This document shows positions 51,038 through 61,081 of a stretch of DNA of 64,000 nucleotides, piece after piece (the first letter of the stretch is position 1; every line of letters starts with the position of its first letter). The DNA comes from Amycolatopsis bartoniae (GTDB lineage Bacteria > Actinomycetota > Actinomycetes > Mycobacteriales > Pseudonocardiaceae), in the NCBI RefSeq assembly GCF_014191255.1, contig NZ_JACHWH010000002.1, positions 248,001-312,000 of the forward strand, given 5' to 3'. Both the position numbers and the translations under genes were made by a program. The notes under the pieces are model-generated. The model was not told the DNA's origin. It saw only the letters and a program-made list of their open reading frames with translations, and searched no databases.

Positions 51038-51865
51038 ATGCGCGAACCACTGCCCCTGCCCGACGGGGATTCGCTGACGTTCATCGGCACCGCCACGGTC
51101 CTGCTGCGGCTCGGCCCGTTCACGGTGCTCACCGACCCGAACTTCCTGCACCGCGGCCAGTGGTGCTACTTCGGGCAGGGGCTGGTCTCGCGCCGCCGCA
51201 CCGAACCCGCGGCGCAGCTGGCCCAGCTGCCCCCGCTCGACGCCGTCGTGCTGTCCCACCTGCACGGCGACCACTTCGACCGCGTCGCGCGCCGGGACCT
51301 GGCCGCCACGGTGCCGATCCTGACCACGTCCCACGCCGCGCACCGCCTGAGCCGCAAGGGTTTCCGCGAGACCGTGCCGCTGGAGACGTGGGCGAGCGAG
51401 ACCCTCACCGACGGCGGCGCGGCCCTCACGGTGACCGCCGTGCCCGCGCGGCACGCGCCCGGCCTGCTGCAGCGCGTCCTGCCGCCGGTGATGGGCAGCA
51501 TCTGGACCTACACCGCCGCGCCGGGCGCGGACCCGCTGCGGATCTACGTCAGCGGCGACACCGTCGTGCATGACGAGCTGCGCCAGATCCGGGAGCGCTC
51601 CCAGGACATCGACCTCGCGATCGTGCACCTCGGCGGCACGCGCGTGCTCGGCGTGCTCGTCACGATGGACGACCGGCAGGGCGTGGATCTGCTGGAGCTG
51701 CTGCGCCCCGCCCACGCCGTGCCCGTGCACTTCGACGACTACGGCAACTTCCACTCGCCGCTGTCGAACTTCCTGCAGACCGTCGCCGACCGGAAGCCGG
51801 CGACGGCCGTGCGCACCCTCAACCGCGGGGAGAGCTTCCTGCTGTCGGAGCTCACTGCGCGCTGA
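51038..51865 (+). CDS. Metallo-beta-lactamase-fold hydrolase (UlaG-like)
   Basis: 275 aa. It has TFIGTATVLLRLGPFTVLTD at the start, the metal motif SHLHGDHFDR near residue 73, PARHAPG, YVSGDTVVHDEL with the bridging Asp, and the final His in AVPVHFDDYGNF. The fold is close to UlaG/NAPE-PLD-like lactonases and phosphodiesterases. It is likely a cytosolic Zn hydrolase of unknown substrate. Its end overlaps the convergent MFS gene by 14 bp. Confidence 0.9.
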   Translation: MREPLPLPDGDSLTFIGTATVLLRLGPFTVLTDPNFLHRGQWCYFGQGLVSRRRTEPAAQLAQLPPLDAVVLSHLHGDHFDRVARRDLAATVPILTTSHAAHRLSRKGFRETVPLETWASETLTDGGAALTVTAVPARHAPGLLQRVLPPVMGSIWTYTAAPGADPLRIYVSGDTVVHDELRQIRERSQDIDLAIVHLGGTRVLGVLVTMDDRQGVDLLELLRPAHAVPVHFDDYGNFHSPLSNFLQTVADRKPATAVRTLNRGESFLLSELTAR

Positions 51866-53285
51866 GCGGCTGCGCGATCTCCTCCAGCGGCGCGTTCTCC
51901 GCCTTGACGCCGAACAGCAGCTCGGCGATTCCGCCGACGGCCATCACCACGGCCGCCACGGCGAACCCGATCGCCGCCGGGCCGCGTTCGTTCGCCTCCA
52001 CGAGCGAGCCGAACAGCAGCGGGCCGATGATGCCGCCCACGCCGGTGCCGATCGCGTAGAAGAAGGCGATCGCCAGGGCACGCGTCTCCATCGGGAAGAT
52101 CTCGCTCACCGTCAGGTACGCCGAGCTCGCCCCCGCCGAGGCCAGGAAGAACGTCGCCACGAGCAGCACGAGGAAACCCCACGGGCCGCCCGCCCCGCTG
52201 GCGAACACGAAGATCAGCGGCACCGTCAGCACCGCCGCGCCGAGGTAGCTCGTGGCGATCATCGGCCGGCGCCCGACGGTGTCGAACAGCCGTCCCAGCA
52301 GCAGCGGGCCGAGCAGGTTCCCGACGGCGTAGATCACCACGAACACCGGCACGAAACCCGACGAGACGCCGTAGTACGTGGAGAACAGCGTGCCGAGGTT
52401 GAACGTGATGCCGTTGTAGAGGAACGCCTGTCCGATGAACAGCGCGAGCCCCAGCACCGCCCGGCGCGGGTACGTCTTGAACGCCGTGCGCGCGATCTCC
52501 CGGAACGGGATCGCGTGCCGCTGGCGGATCCGGATCGTCTGCTCCGGCTGGTCGAGCTCCTCGCCGGTCTCGCGCTCGACCTCCTCCTCGATGGAGCCGA
52601 CGATCTTCTCGGCCTCGTCGCCGCGCCCGTGGATGAACAGCCACCGCGGGCTTTCCGGCACGTGGCGGCGCACCACGAGGATCAGCACGCCGAGCACCGC
52701 ACCGAGCCCGAACGCGATCCGCCAGCCGACGGCCATCGGGAAGATCGACGTGTCGAGCAGCGCGAGCGCCAGCGCGGAGCCCGCGGCCGAGCCGCCCCAG
52801 TAGGTCCCGTTGACGACGAGGTCCACGCGACCACGCAGCCGGGCGGGGATCAGCTCATCGATCGCGGAGTTGATCGCCGAGTACTCGCCGCCGATGCCCG
52901 AACCGGTGACGAACCGCGCGAGGAAGAAGAACCACGGCGCGAACGTGAACGCGGTGGCGATCGTGGCGAGCACGTACACCCCGAGCGTGACGAGGAAGAG
53001 TTTCTTGCGCCCGTACCGGTCGGTGAGCTGCCCGAACACGAGCGCACCGAGGCACGCCCCGAGCACGTAGAACGCGGCGGCGACGCCCACGTCGCCGGAG
53101 CTCATCGCCGCGCCGCTGCCGTGCTCGGTCATGCGCGACGAGATCGAGCCGACGATCGTGACCTCGAGCCCGTCGAGGATCCACACCGTGCCGAGCCCGA
53201 TCAGGATGCGCCAGTGGAACCACGCCCAGGGCAGGCGGTCGAGTCGTGCGGGGATCGAGGTGGTGATGACCCCGGTCGTCATCAC
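51852..53285 (-). CDS. MFS transporter, sugar-porter/MHS-like
   Basis: 477 aa with 12 membrane helices. WRILIGLGTVWILDGLEVTI in helix 1, FGQLTDRYGRKKLFLVTLGV (motif A), FVTGSGIGGEYSAINSAIDE, PARLRGRVD, RRHVPESPRWLFIHGRGDEA and the second motif A RLFDTVGRRP are typical of sugar porters and related carriers. The ATG pair at 53285/53282 overlaps the stop of the 81-aa gene upstream, so they are coupled. Substrate unknown. Confidence 0.9.
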   Translation of the reverse strand: MMTTGVITTSIPARLDRLPWAWFHWRILIGLGTVWILDGLEVTIVGSISSRMTEHGSGAAMSSGDVGVAAAFYVLGACLGALVFGQLTDRYGRKKLFLVTLGVYVLATIATAFTFAPWFFFLARFVTGSGIGGEYSAINSAIDELIPARLRGRVDLVVNGTYWGGSAAGSALALALLDTSIFPMAVGWRIAFGLGAVLGVLILVVRRHVPESPRWLFIHGRGDEAEKIVGSIEEEVERETGEELDQPEQTIRIRQRHAIPFREIARTAFKTYPRRAVLGLALFIGQAFLYNGITFNLGTLFSTYYGVSSGFVPVFVVIYAVGNLLGPLLLGRLFDTVGRRPMIATSYLGAAVLTVPLIFVFASGAGGPWGFLVLLVATFFLASAGASSAYLTVSEIFPMETRALAIAFFYAIGTGVGGIIGPLLFGSLVEANERGPAAIGFAVAAVVMAVGGIAELLFGVKAENAPLEEIAQPLSAQ

Positions 53286-53527
53286 GCGCCCAGGTTGGTG
53301 ATCTCGGTGCTGAGGATCTCGGCCTGCTCCTGAAGCGTCCGCTCGTCCGGCTCATCGGATCCCAGCCGCTCCCGCAGGTCCTCCCGGGACGCGACCGTCA
53401 GGGCACCCTGGTGGTCGGCCGCCTGCTCGGGCTGGACGAGGATGATCTGCCCGGCTTCGAGCATCAGCTTGCTGCCCTCGCCGGAACGGAGGAGGACACG
53501 GAGGTCATCTGGGGTCACCTTGGTCAT
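53282..53527 (-). CDS. Small hypothetical protein coupled to the MFS gene
   Basis: 81 aa, acidic and soluble. It reads MTKVTPDDLRVLLRSGEGSK and GQIILVQPEQAADHQGALTV, then a Glu-rich helix (REDLRERLGSDEPDERTLQE) ending TEITNLGA. I do not recognise a domain. Translation coupling by overlap with the transporter start suggests a shared function, for example a regulator or chaperone of the carrier. Codon usage is like the neighbours, which supports a real gene. Confidence 0.7.
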   Translation of the reverse strand: MTKVTPDDLRVLLRSGEGSKLMLEAGQIILVQPEQAADHQGALTVASREDLRERLGSDEPDERTLQEQAEILSTEITNLGA

Positions 53528-53600
53528 GACGCAGCAGTACCCAGCAGGAGAAGTTCCTACGCCGCGTGCCCCGCGTCACCGCCGCCCGGCAATGCACCCG

Positions 53601-54796
<1,196 letters not shown>

Positions 54797-54800
<4 letters not shown>

Positions 54801-55165
54801 ATCTCCACACCGGCCGAGAACATCACCTGGCGGACCTCGACGCCGATGCCCTCCACCGAGGCGTCCGGGATCAGCGCCGCCAGTTCCAGCGCCCGCTCCC
54901 GGTTCTCGACGTCGAGCAGGTAGTACCCGCCGAGGTACTCCTTCGTCTCCAGGTACGGGCCGTCCGTGACCACCCGCGCACCGTCGCGCACGGTCACCAC
55001 CGCGCTCTCCGACGGGTCCGCCAGCGCCTCGGTGCTGATCAGCTCGCCGGACTCGCGGACGGTCTCGATGAACGCCCCGTGCCCGTCCGCCACGGCCTGG
55101 CGCTCGGCCTCGGTCAGCGACTCCCAGATCCGCGGGTTCAGGTGCATGATGAGCAGGTACTTCAT
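54797..55165 (-). CDS. DGPF-domain (YCII-related) protein, ECF42 partner
   Basis: 122 aa. MKYLLIMHLNPRIWESLTEA start, VVTVRDGARVVTDGPYLETK with the DGPF-type motif (here DGPY), then GGYYLLDVENRERALELAAL. This ferredoxin-like fold is encoded next to ECF42 sigma factors in many actinobacteria and is usually the main target of the sigma factor. The biochemical role is unknown. Start overlap with the sigma gene indicates cotranscription. Confidence 0.92.
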
Positions 55166-55241
55166 GGTTCGCTCCTTCTTGTCGGCTCACCCACTGGTCG
55201 GAGCCGCCGACGGCGTCTCTACACGCCCCGCGGAAAATTTT

Positions 55242-56012
55242 TCAGCGACCAGTGAAGGTCGCCTTTCCGGGGCCCTCGTCGAGGAAGGACCGGACGGCCT
55301 TCCTCAAGTCCTCGGTGCGGTAGAGGTCGGCGGCGATCGTCGTGATGTGGGCGTTCGCCTCGGGAACACCGCCGTGCTGGAAGTGGTCGAGCACCTTCTT
55401 CGTCGCCGCGTGCGCCCGCGTCGGCCCCTCGGCCAGCGACGCGGCGAAGGCACGAGCAGCCTCGTCGAACCCGTCGTCGGGCAGGACGCGGTTCACGACG
55501 TTCCACCGCTCCAGCGTCGCGGCCGGATACCTCTCGCCGGTCATCACGAACTCCTTCGCCCTGCCGACGCCCGCGCGGGCGGCCAGCCGCTGCGTGCCAC
55601 CCATCGTCGGGGTCAGCCCGACGACCTTCTCCACCAGCCCGAAGCTGGCGCTTTCCGCGGCCAGGATCAGGTCGCACGCGACGGCGACCTCGAAGGCCCA
55701 GGTCAGGCACAGCGCGTGCGCGGCGAAAACGGTCGGGAACTCCAGCGCGGCGATCCGGTCCGGCAGCGCGAGCATGTGGTCGAACAGCGCCTTCGCCTGC
55801 TCCGGCGTCTCCTGCGCCGCGAACTGCTGCACGTCGACGCCGCCGCTGACGATCTTGCCGTCGGCGCGGATCAGCAGCGCACGCGTGTCCTCGGGCAGCT
55901 GATCGAGCGCCGCGTCGAGGTCGGCGTGCAGTTCGGGGGTGTAGAGGTTGAGCGGTCCGGCGTCGATGGTGAGCACGGCGAGCCCGGACGGGTCGAGGTC
56001 GAGTTTGGTCAC
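55242..56012 (-). CDS. Enoyl-CoA hydratase/isomerase-family protein
   Basis: 256 aa crotonase fold. LDLDPSGLAVLTIDAGPLNL, LLIRADGKIVSGGVDVQQFA (oxyanion region), FAAHALCLTWAFEVAVACDL and FGLVEKVVGLTPTMGGTQRL. The last motif carries the catalytic Glu position of hydratases; the usual GxGxGG loop before it is altered to ALCLTW. It would act on an unsaturated acyl-CoA. It is divergent from the molybdenum hydroxylase operon across 48 bp. Confidence 0.9.
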   Translation of the reverse strand: MTKLDLDPSGLAVLTIDAGPLNLYTPELHADLDAALDQLPEDTRALLIRADGKIVSGGVDVQQFAAQETPEQAKALFDHMLALPDRIAALEFPTVFAAHALCLTWAFEVAVACDLILAAESASFGLVEKVVGLTPTMGGTQRLAARAGVGRAKEFVMTGERYPAATLERWNVVNRVLPDDGFDEAARAFAASLAEGPTRAHAATKKVLDHFQHGGVPEANAHITTIAADLYRTEDLRKAVRSFLDEGPGKATFTGR

Positions 56013-56025
56013 GTCCGCACCCTAC

Positions 56026-56050
56026 GTTTGCCCCCGGGCGGCGCGGGTAG
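56026..56050 (+). promoter_or_regulatory. SigB/SigF-like promoter of the molybdenum hydroxylase operon
   Basis: GTTT (56026-56029), 15-nt spacer, GGGTAG (56045-56050), 11 bp before the small-subunit ATG. The -35 box and spacing match the SigF-type consensus; the last -10 base is G rather than T or C. Confidence 0.45.
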
Positions 56051-56060
56051 GCCAGCGGTC

Positions 56061-56555
56061 ATGCAGGTCGAGACGACGTTGCGGGTCGACGGGCAGGAGC
56101 GCCGCATCGCGGTCGACCCCCGGACGACCCTGCTGGACGCCCTCCGCGAGCGCGCGGGCAACCTCAGTCCCAAGAAGGGCTGCGACCACGGGCAGTGCGG
56201 CGCGTGCACGGTGCTGCTCGACGGCCGCCGCGTGCTGTCCTGCCTCACGCTGGCGGTGGCGCACGACGGCGCCGAGGTCACCACCGCGGCCGGGCTCGAC
56301 CACCCGGTGCAGCAGGCGTTCGTCGACCGCGACGCCTTCCAGTGCGGCTACTGCACGCCGGGCCAGGTCTGCTCGGCCGTCGGGATGCTCGACGAGGTCG
56401 CCGCGGGGTGGCCGAGCCACGTGACGGAGGACCTCGAAGCCGAACCGGAGCTGAGCCGCGAGGAGATCGCGGAGCGGATGAGCGGCAACCTGTGCCGCTG
56501 CGGCGCGTACGTGAACATCGTGTCCGCCGTGCAGCAGGCCGGGGAGACACGATGA
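56061..56555 (+). CDS. Molybdenum hydroxylase, 2Fe-2S subunit (PaoA/YagT-like)
   Basis: 164 aa. Two [2Fe-2S] domains: plant-type GCDHGQCGACTVLLDGRRVLSC pattern near residues 39-60 (Cys at each expected place), and the helical CGYCTPGQ with NLCRCGAY. Unlike E. coli PaoA there is no Tat signal, so the enzyme is probably cytosolic. It relays electrons between the Mo centre and FAD. The stop overlaps the FAD subunit start (ATGA). Confidence 0.94.
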   Translation: MQVETTLRVDGQERRIAVDPRTTLLDALRERAGNLSPKKGCDHGQCGACTVLLDGRRVLSCLTLAVAHDGAEVTTAAGLDHPVQQAFVDRDAFQCGYCTPGQVCSAVGMLDEVAAGWPSHVTEDLEAEPELSREEIAERMSGNLCRCGAYVNIVSAVQQAGETR

Positions 56556-57526
56556 AGCCGTTCACGTACGAAGCGCCGGCCGACGCCGAGAGCGCCGTGC
56601 GCAGCGTCGCGGCGAACCCGTCCTCGACATTCCTCGGGGGCGGCACGAACCTGGTCGACCACCTCAAGCTGGGCGTCGCGCGGCCGGACGTCCTGGTCGA
56701 CGTCACGTCGCTGACCTCGGACGAGATCACCGAGCGCGAGGACGGCGGCCTGTCGATCGGCGCCGCGGTGCGCAACAGCGACCTCGCCGCGGACCGGCGC
56801 GTCCGCGAACGCTACCCCGTGCTCGCCCAGGCGCTGCTGTCCGGGGCGACGGGGCAGCTGCGCAACATGGCGACCACGGGCGGAAACCCGTTGCAGCGCA
56901 CCAGGTGCGTGTACTTCCAGGACGTCACGACCCCGTGCAACAAGCGCGAGCCGGGTTCGGGCTGCTCCGCGATCGGCGGCTACACCCGCTACCACGCGAT
57001 CCTCGGCGCGTCGGAGCACTGCATCGCGACGCACCCGTCCGACATGGCCGTGGCGCTGGCCGCGCTCGACGCTTCGGTCCGCGTGCTGGGCCCGGACGGC
57101 GAGCGCACGATCCCGTTCCCCGAACTGCACCGGCTTCCCGGCGACCGGCCGGACCTGGACACCGTGCTCGGGCACGGCGAGCTGATCACGGCGATCGAGC
57201 TGCCGCCGCGGGCGTGGAAGTCCCGGTACCGCAAGGTTCGTGACCGCGCGTCTTACGCGTTCGCGCTGGTGTCCGTGGCCGCGGCGGTGGACGTCGCCGA
57301 CGGGATCGTCCGCGACGTCCGGCTCGCGTTCGGCGGCGTGGCACACAAACCATGGCGGGCCTACCGGGCCGAGGAGGTGTTGCGTGGCGCTGAGTCCACA
57401 GAGGACAACTTCCGGGCGGCCGCGGAAGCCGAGCTGCGTGACGCGCGACCGGACGAAGGAAACGCTTTCAAGGTTCCACTGCTCACCCGGACCCTCGTCG
57501 CGGTGTTGAAGGAGTTGTGCGCATGA
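56552..57526 (+). CDS. Molybdenum hydroxylase, FAD subunit (PaoB/YagS-like)
   Basis: 324 aa. FAD-binding stretches STFLGGGTNLVDHLKLGVAR and TGQLRNMATTGGNPLQRTRC are clear. Between them and the next domain is a Cys-rich loop (C in RTRCVYF, PCNKREPGSGC), the insertion that binds an extra [4Fe-4S] cluster in PaoB. It passes electrons from the iron-sulfur chain to the final acceptor. It overlaps its neighbours by 4 bp on both sides. Confidence 0.93.
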   Translation: MKPFTYEAPADAESAVRSVAANPSSTFLGGGTNLVDHLKLGVARPDVLVDVTSLTSDEITEREDGGLSIGAAVRNSDLAADRRVRERYPVLAQALLSGATGQLRNMATTGGNPLQRTRCVYFQDVTTPCNKREPGSGCSAIGGYTRYHAILGASEHCIATHPSDMAVALAALDASVRVLGPDGERTIPFPELHRLPGDRPDLDTVLGHGELITAIELPPRAWKSRYRKVRDRASYAFALVSVAAAVDVADGIVRDVRLAFGGVAHKPWRAYRAEEVLRGAESTEDNFRAAAEAELRDARPDEGNAFKVPLLTRTLVAVLKELCA

Positions 57527-59601
57527 CCGGCCTGCTGGAACCGCGGTCGATGGGTCTCGACACCGGGCGCCGCGACGGGCACGTGAAGGTGACGGGCACC
57601 GCGCAGTACGCCTACGAGGCACCGGTCGACCAGCCCGCCTACTGCTATCCGTTGCAGGCGACGATCGCGCGCGGCCGGGTGCTGTCCTTCGACACCTCGG
57701 CGGCCGAGCGGCTCGACGGGGTGTTGTCGGTCATCGTCGCGGGCGCGGCGGAACGGCTGGCTTCCTTGGAGGACAAGGAACTCGCGATCCTGCAGGACCG
57801 CGACGTGGCGTTCCGCGGGCAGCTGCTCGGAGTGGTGGTCGCGGAGACGTCGGAGATCGCGCGGGAGGCCGCGGAGCTGGTGCGTGTGGACTACGCGCAG
57901 CAGCCGCACGACGCGGAGCTGTCCGCCGACCGCGACGACCTGTACCGGCCGGAGAAGGTCAACCCGAGCTTCCCGCCGGACACCGACGAAGGCGACGTGG
58001 ACGCGGCGATGGCATCCGCTGAGTACACAGTGGACGAGATTTACACGACGCCGATGTACCACAACAATCCGATGGAGCCGCACGCCACGACGGCGTTGTG
58101 GGACGGGAACCTGTTGGCGTTGTGGGATTCCACGCAGGGCGTGCACCCGGCGCGGCAGGCGATCGCGAAGCTGTTCGGGCTCGATCCGGAGCGGGTGCGG
58201 GTGATCTGCCCGTACGTCGGCGGCGGGTTCGGCTCGAAGGGCTTGCCGCACGCGAACGTGGTGCTCGCCGCGATGGCCGCGCGGGCGCTGCCGGAGCGGC
58301 CGGTGAAGCTCGCGTTGACGCGGCAGCAGCTGTTCTCGCTCGCCGGGTACCGCACGCCGACGATCCAGCGAATGCGGCTGGCGGCGGACGGTTCGGGACG
58401 GCTGTCGGCCCTCGCGCTGGACGTCGTGGAGCAGACGTCGAAGATCAAGGAGTTCGCGGAGCAGACGGGGATTCCGGCACGGATGATGTACGCCTCGCCG
58501 AACCGCCGCACGACGCACCGGCTGGCGGCGCTGGACGTGCCGGTGCCGTCGTGGATGCGGGCGCCGGGCGAGTGTCCCGGCATGTTCGGGCCCGAGGTGG
58601 CGATGGACGAGCTCGCCGAGCGGCTGGGCATGGACCCGATCGAGCTGCGGATCCGCAACGAGCCGGAGCGCGATCCCGAGACGGGGAACCCGTATTCGAG
58701 CCGGAACCTGGTGGCGTGCCTGCGCGAGGGCGCGTCCCGGTTCGGCTGGGCTTCACGGGATCCGCGCCCGGGCGTGCGACTGGAGGACGGCTGGCTCGTG
58801 GGGACGGGCGTCGCGTCGTCGGTGTACCCGACGTACTTCAAGGCGGGCGCGCAGGCGGCGGTGCGGTTCGCGCGCGGCCGGTACATGGTGGAGATCGGCG
58901 CGGCGGACCTCGGCACGGGCACGTGGACGGCGCTGCCCCAGGTGGCGGCGGACGCGCTGGACGTGCCACTGTCCGATGTGGATGTCCGAATTGGAGATAC
59001 GAAGTACCCGGAGGCGCCGGTGGCGGGCGGTTCGTCCGGCATGGCGAGCTGGGGCTGGGCGGTCGTGGAGGCGGCGCGGAACTTCCGGGACAAGTTCGGC
59101 ACCGACCCGGAGGACGGCGACGAGGCGGAGGGCTCGGCGGGCAAGAACGAGGCGATGAAGCAGTACGCGATGTACGCGTTCGGCGCCCAGTTCGCGGAGG
59201 CGCGAGTCCACGCCGATACGGGCGAGGTCCGCGTGCCGCGGCTGCTGGGGGTGTTCGCGGCGGGCCGGATCATCAACCCGCGGACGGCGCGGTCGCAGTT
59301 CATCGGCGGGATGACCATGGGCTTGTCGATGGCACTGCACGAGCAGAGCGTGTTCGATATCCGTACAGGTCATGTCGTGAACCACGACCTGGCGGAGTAC
59401 CACATCACGGCGAACGCGGACGTGCGCTCGATCGAGGCACACTGGCTCGACGAGCACGACCCGCACGTGAACCCGATGGGCAGCAAGGGAATCGGGGAGA
59501 TCGGCATAGTCGGCACCGCGGCGGCGGTGTCGAACGCCGTGTACCACGCGACGGGCCGGAGGGTACGGGACCTGCCGATCACCCTGGACAAACTCCTGTA
59601 G
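57523..59601 (+). CDS. Molybdenum hydroxylase, molybdopterin catalytic subunit (PaoC/YagR-like)
   Basis: 692 aa, slightly short as in the PaoC group. Mo-cofactor motifs: VGGGFGSKGLPHANVVLAAM, SWMRAPGECPGMFGPEVAMD, VEIGAADLGTGTWTALPQVA, GGSSGMASWGWAVVEAA, and the catalytic Glu in GSKGIGEIGIVG near residue 656. By family it hydroxylates aldehydes (or N-heterocycles) using water. ATG 57523 overlaps the FAD-subunit stop; GTG 57517 is less likely. No cofactor-insertion chaperone is encoded beside it. Confidence 0.94.
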   Translation: MTGLLEPRSMGLDTGRRDGHVKVTGTAQYAYEAPVDQPAYCYPLQATIARGRVLSFDTSAAERLDGVLSVIVAGAAERLASLEDKELAILQDRDVAFRGQLLGVVVAETSEIAREAAELVRVDYAQQPHDAELSADRDDLYRPEKVNPSFPPDTDEGDVDAAMASAEYTVDEIYTTPMYHNNPMEPHATTALWDGNLLALWDSTQGVHPARQAIAKLFGLDPERVRVICPYVGGGFGSKGLPHANVVLAAMAARALPERPVKLALTRQQLFSLAGYRTPTIQRMRLAADGSGRLSALALDVVEQTSKIKEFAEQTGIPARMMYASPNRRTTHRLAALDVPVPSWMRAPGECPGMFGPEVAMDELAERLGMDPIELRIRNEPERDPETGNPYSSRNLVACLREGASRFGWASRDPRPGVRLEDGWLVGTGVASSVYPTYFKAGAQAAVRFARGRYMVEIGAADLGTGTWTALPQVAADALDVPLSDVDVRIGDTKYPEAPVAGGSSGMASWGWAVVEAARNFRDKFGTDPEDGDEAEGSAGKNEAMKQYAMYAFGAQFAEARVHADTGEVRVPRLLGVFAAGRIINPRTARSQFIGGMTMGLSMALHEQSVFDIRTGHVVNHDLAEYHITANADVRSIEAHWLDEHDPHVNPMGSKGIGEIGIVGTAAAVSNAVYHATGRRVRDLPITLDKLL

Positions 59602-59663
59602 GCGGTATGCAGTTTGCGGGTTTCGGTATGCCGCATACGGTCGCCCGAATTTTGCAGCCCGCT

Positions 59664-60767
59664 TCAGCCTGCTGACGGCACGACGAGCACCGCCCCATGG
59701 CCGTACTGCACGAGCGCCTGCGCGGCCGATCCGAGAGGCAGCCCGTCGAACCCACCGCGCCCACGAGCGCCGATCACCACCAGTTGTGCCCGCCGGCTCC
59801 ATTCCAGCAGCAGGTGCCGCGGCCGGGCGCGGACCGCGATGCGCCGCAAGGTCACATCGGGATATTTCTCCTGCCAGGCCGTGAGGTTCTCCCCGAGCAC
59901 GCGGTTTTCGGCCTCGGCCACCGGTTCCCAGCCGACGTAGCGCGGGCCGTCCTCGAACTCCGCGTCGCTCCAGGCGTGGACCGCCACCAACGGCACCCGG
60001 CGGCTCGCGGCCTCGTCGAATGCGGCGTCGAGCACCGCCTCGGATGCCGGGCCGCCGTCGATCCCCACCACCACCGGGCCGTCGCCGCCGTCACGCACCA
60101 CCGCCACGGGGCACGCCGCGTACCCGGCCAACCGCGAGGGCAACGATCCCACCGGCACGCCCGGCACCTCACCGTCCCCCACCGGCCCGAGGACCACCAT
60201 CCTCGCCGCCTCGGCCTCAGCCAACAACACCTTCAACGGCGACCCGGCCGAAACCACCTCGGTCACCGCCACCCCCATCAGCACCCGGTCGACATCACCA
60301 GGCAACGGCCGGCTTCCCGCCCACACGCCGCCGCGAACCTGGGCGACCTCGGCAGCCCCCTTCCCGGCGACCGGGCCGCCACCGGAGTTCGCGCCTTCAG
60401 CAGCCGCCTTACCCGGCAGCGATCCACCGCCCATCTGACCGGCCTCGGCGCCTTCAGTCCTCTCGAAAACCGGACCGCCGACAGCTCCCCGGCCACCCAC
60501 TCCACCGTGCCCGGGAACCCCTGCAGCCGCCTCCCCGGCGGCGTTGTCCGCTCCACTGGCTGCGGTGCTTCGACCGGCCAACACGCCCGCGACCGACCCA
60601 TCGCCACTCGCCGCCGAAGGCGCTGCCCCGTTGACTCCGGCTCGCACGATCCGCAGCGGTACACCGCGCCGCCGCGCTTCCCGCGCCGCCCAGTGCACCG
60701 CGCGCAGTGCTGCCGGGGAATGGTCGGCTCCGACCACGATCGGGCTCTGGCTCGCCATCTGCGTCAT
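59664..60767 (-). CDS. Tandem universal stress protein with Gly/Ala-rich insertion
   Basis: 367 aa. Two UspA domains: the first starts PIVVGADHSPAALRAVHWAA and ends GYAACPVAVVRDG, the second starts PVVVGIDGGPASEAVLDAAF and ends with GARGRGGFDGLPLGSAAQAL, an ATP-binding GxxGxxG-type loop. Residues about 44-150 of the first domain are a low-complexity Gly/Ala insertion absent from normal proteins of about 290 aa. It probably binds ATP and acts in hypoxia or dormancy. The frame is open throughout. Confidence 0.88.
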   Translation of the reverse strand: MTQMASQSPIVVGADHSPAALRAVHWAAREARRRGVPLRIVRAGVNGAAPSAASGDGSVAGVLAGRSTAASGADNAAGEAAAGVPGHGGVGGRGAVGGPVFERTEGAEAGQMGGGSLPGKAAAEGANSGGGPVAGKGAAEVAQVRGGVWAGSRPLPGDVDRVLMGVAVTEVVSAGSPLKVLLAEAEAARMVVLGPVGDGEVPGVPVGSLPSRLAGYAACPVAVVRDGGDGPVVVGIDGGPASEAVLDAAFDEAASRRVPLVAVHAWSDAEFEDGPRYVGWEPVAEAENRVLGENLTAWQEKYPDVTLRRIAVRARPRHLLLEWSRRAQLVVIGARGRGGFDGLPLGSAAQALVQYGHGAVLVVPSAG

Positions 60768-61081
60768 GCTGCCTCCCCTTCGCTCAACGAAGGTACGAAG
60801 CGAAACGCTTCACCCGCCTCAGGCATTCGACCCCGATCACCAGGGACTTTCGGCCACCCTGCCCGGGACCTCCAGCCCTGGCCACCCACCCGCGGCGGTC
60901 ATCGATCTCGCGCAGCGATCAAAGCCATCCAGCCCAGCGGCTCACCGACGCCACCGCACCAACCGGCGACGCCCCCACCGTCAGCCGCTCACCCACACCG
61001 CCGTACCAACCGCACCATCCCAGCCGCAACCCCGCACCGACCGGAGCCACCCCGGCCCCGGCAGCGATCCACCCCAACCGA
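60768..61081. other. 314-bp intergenic region upstream of the universal stress gene
   Basis: No gene is visible. GGGACTTTCGGCC at 60843-60855 resembles one half of the dormancy (DosR/DevR) box GGGACT-N-AGTCCC and lies about 76 bp upstream of the stress gene. A second GGGAC follows at 60864-60868. The rest is C-rich sequence without dyads. Confidence 0.35.

Noticed and set aside
59605..59638. GTATGC/GCATAC dyad after the molybdenum hydroxylase operon
   Set aside because: Only 6-bp arms, placed between convergent genes; too weak to call a terminator or operator.
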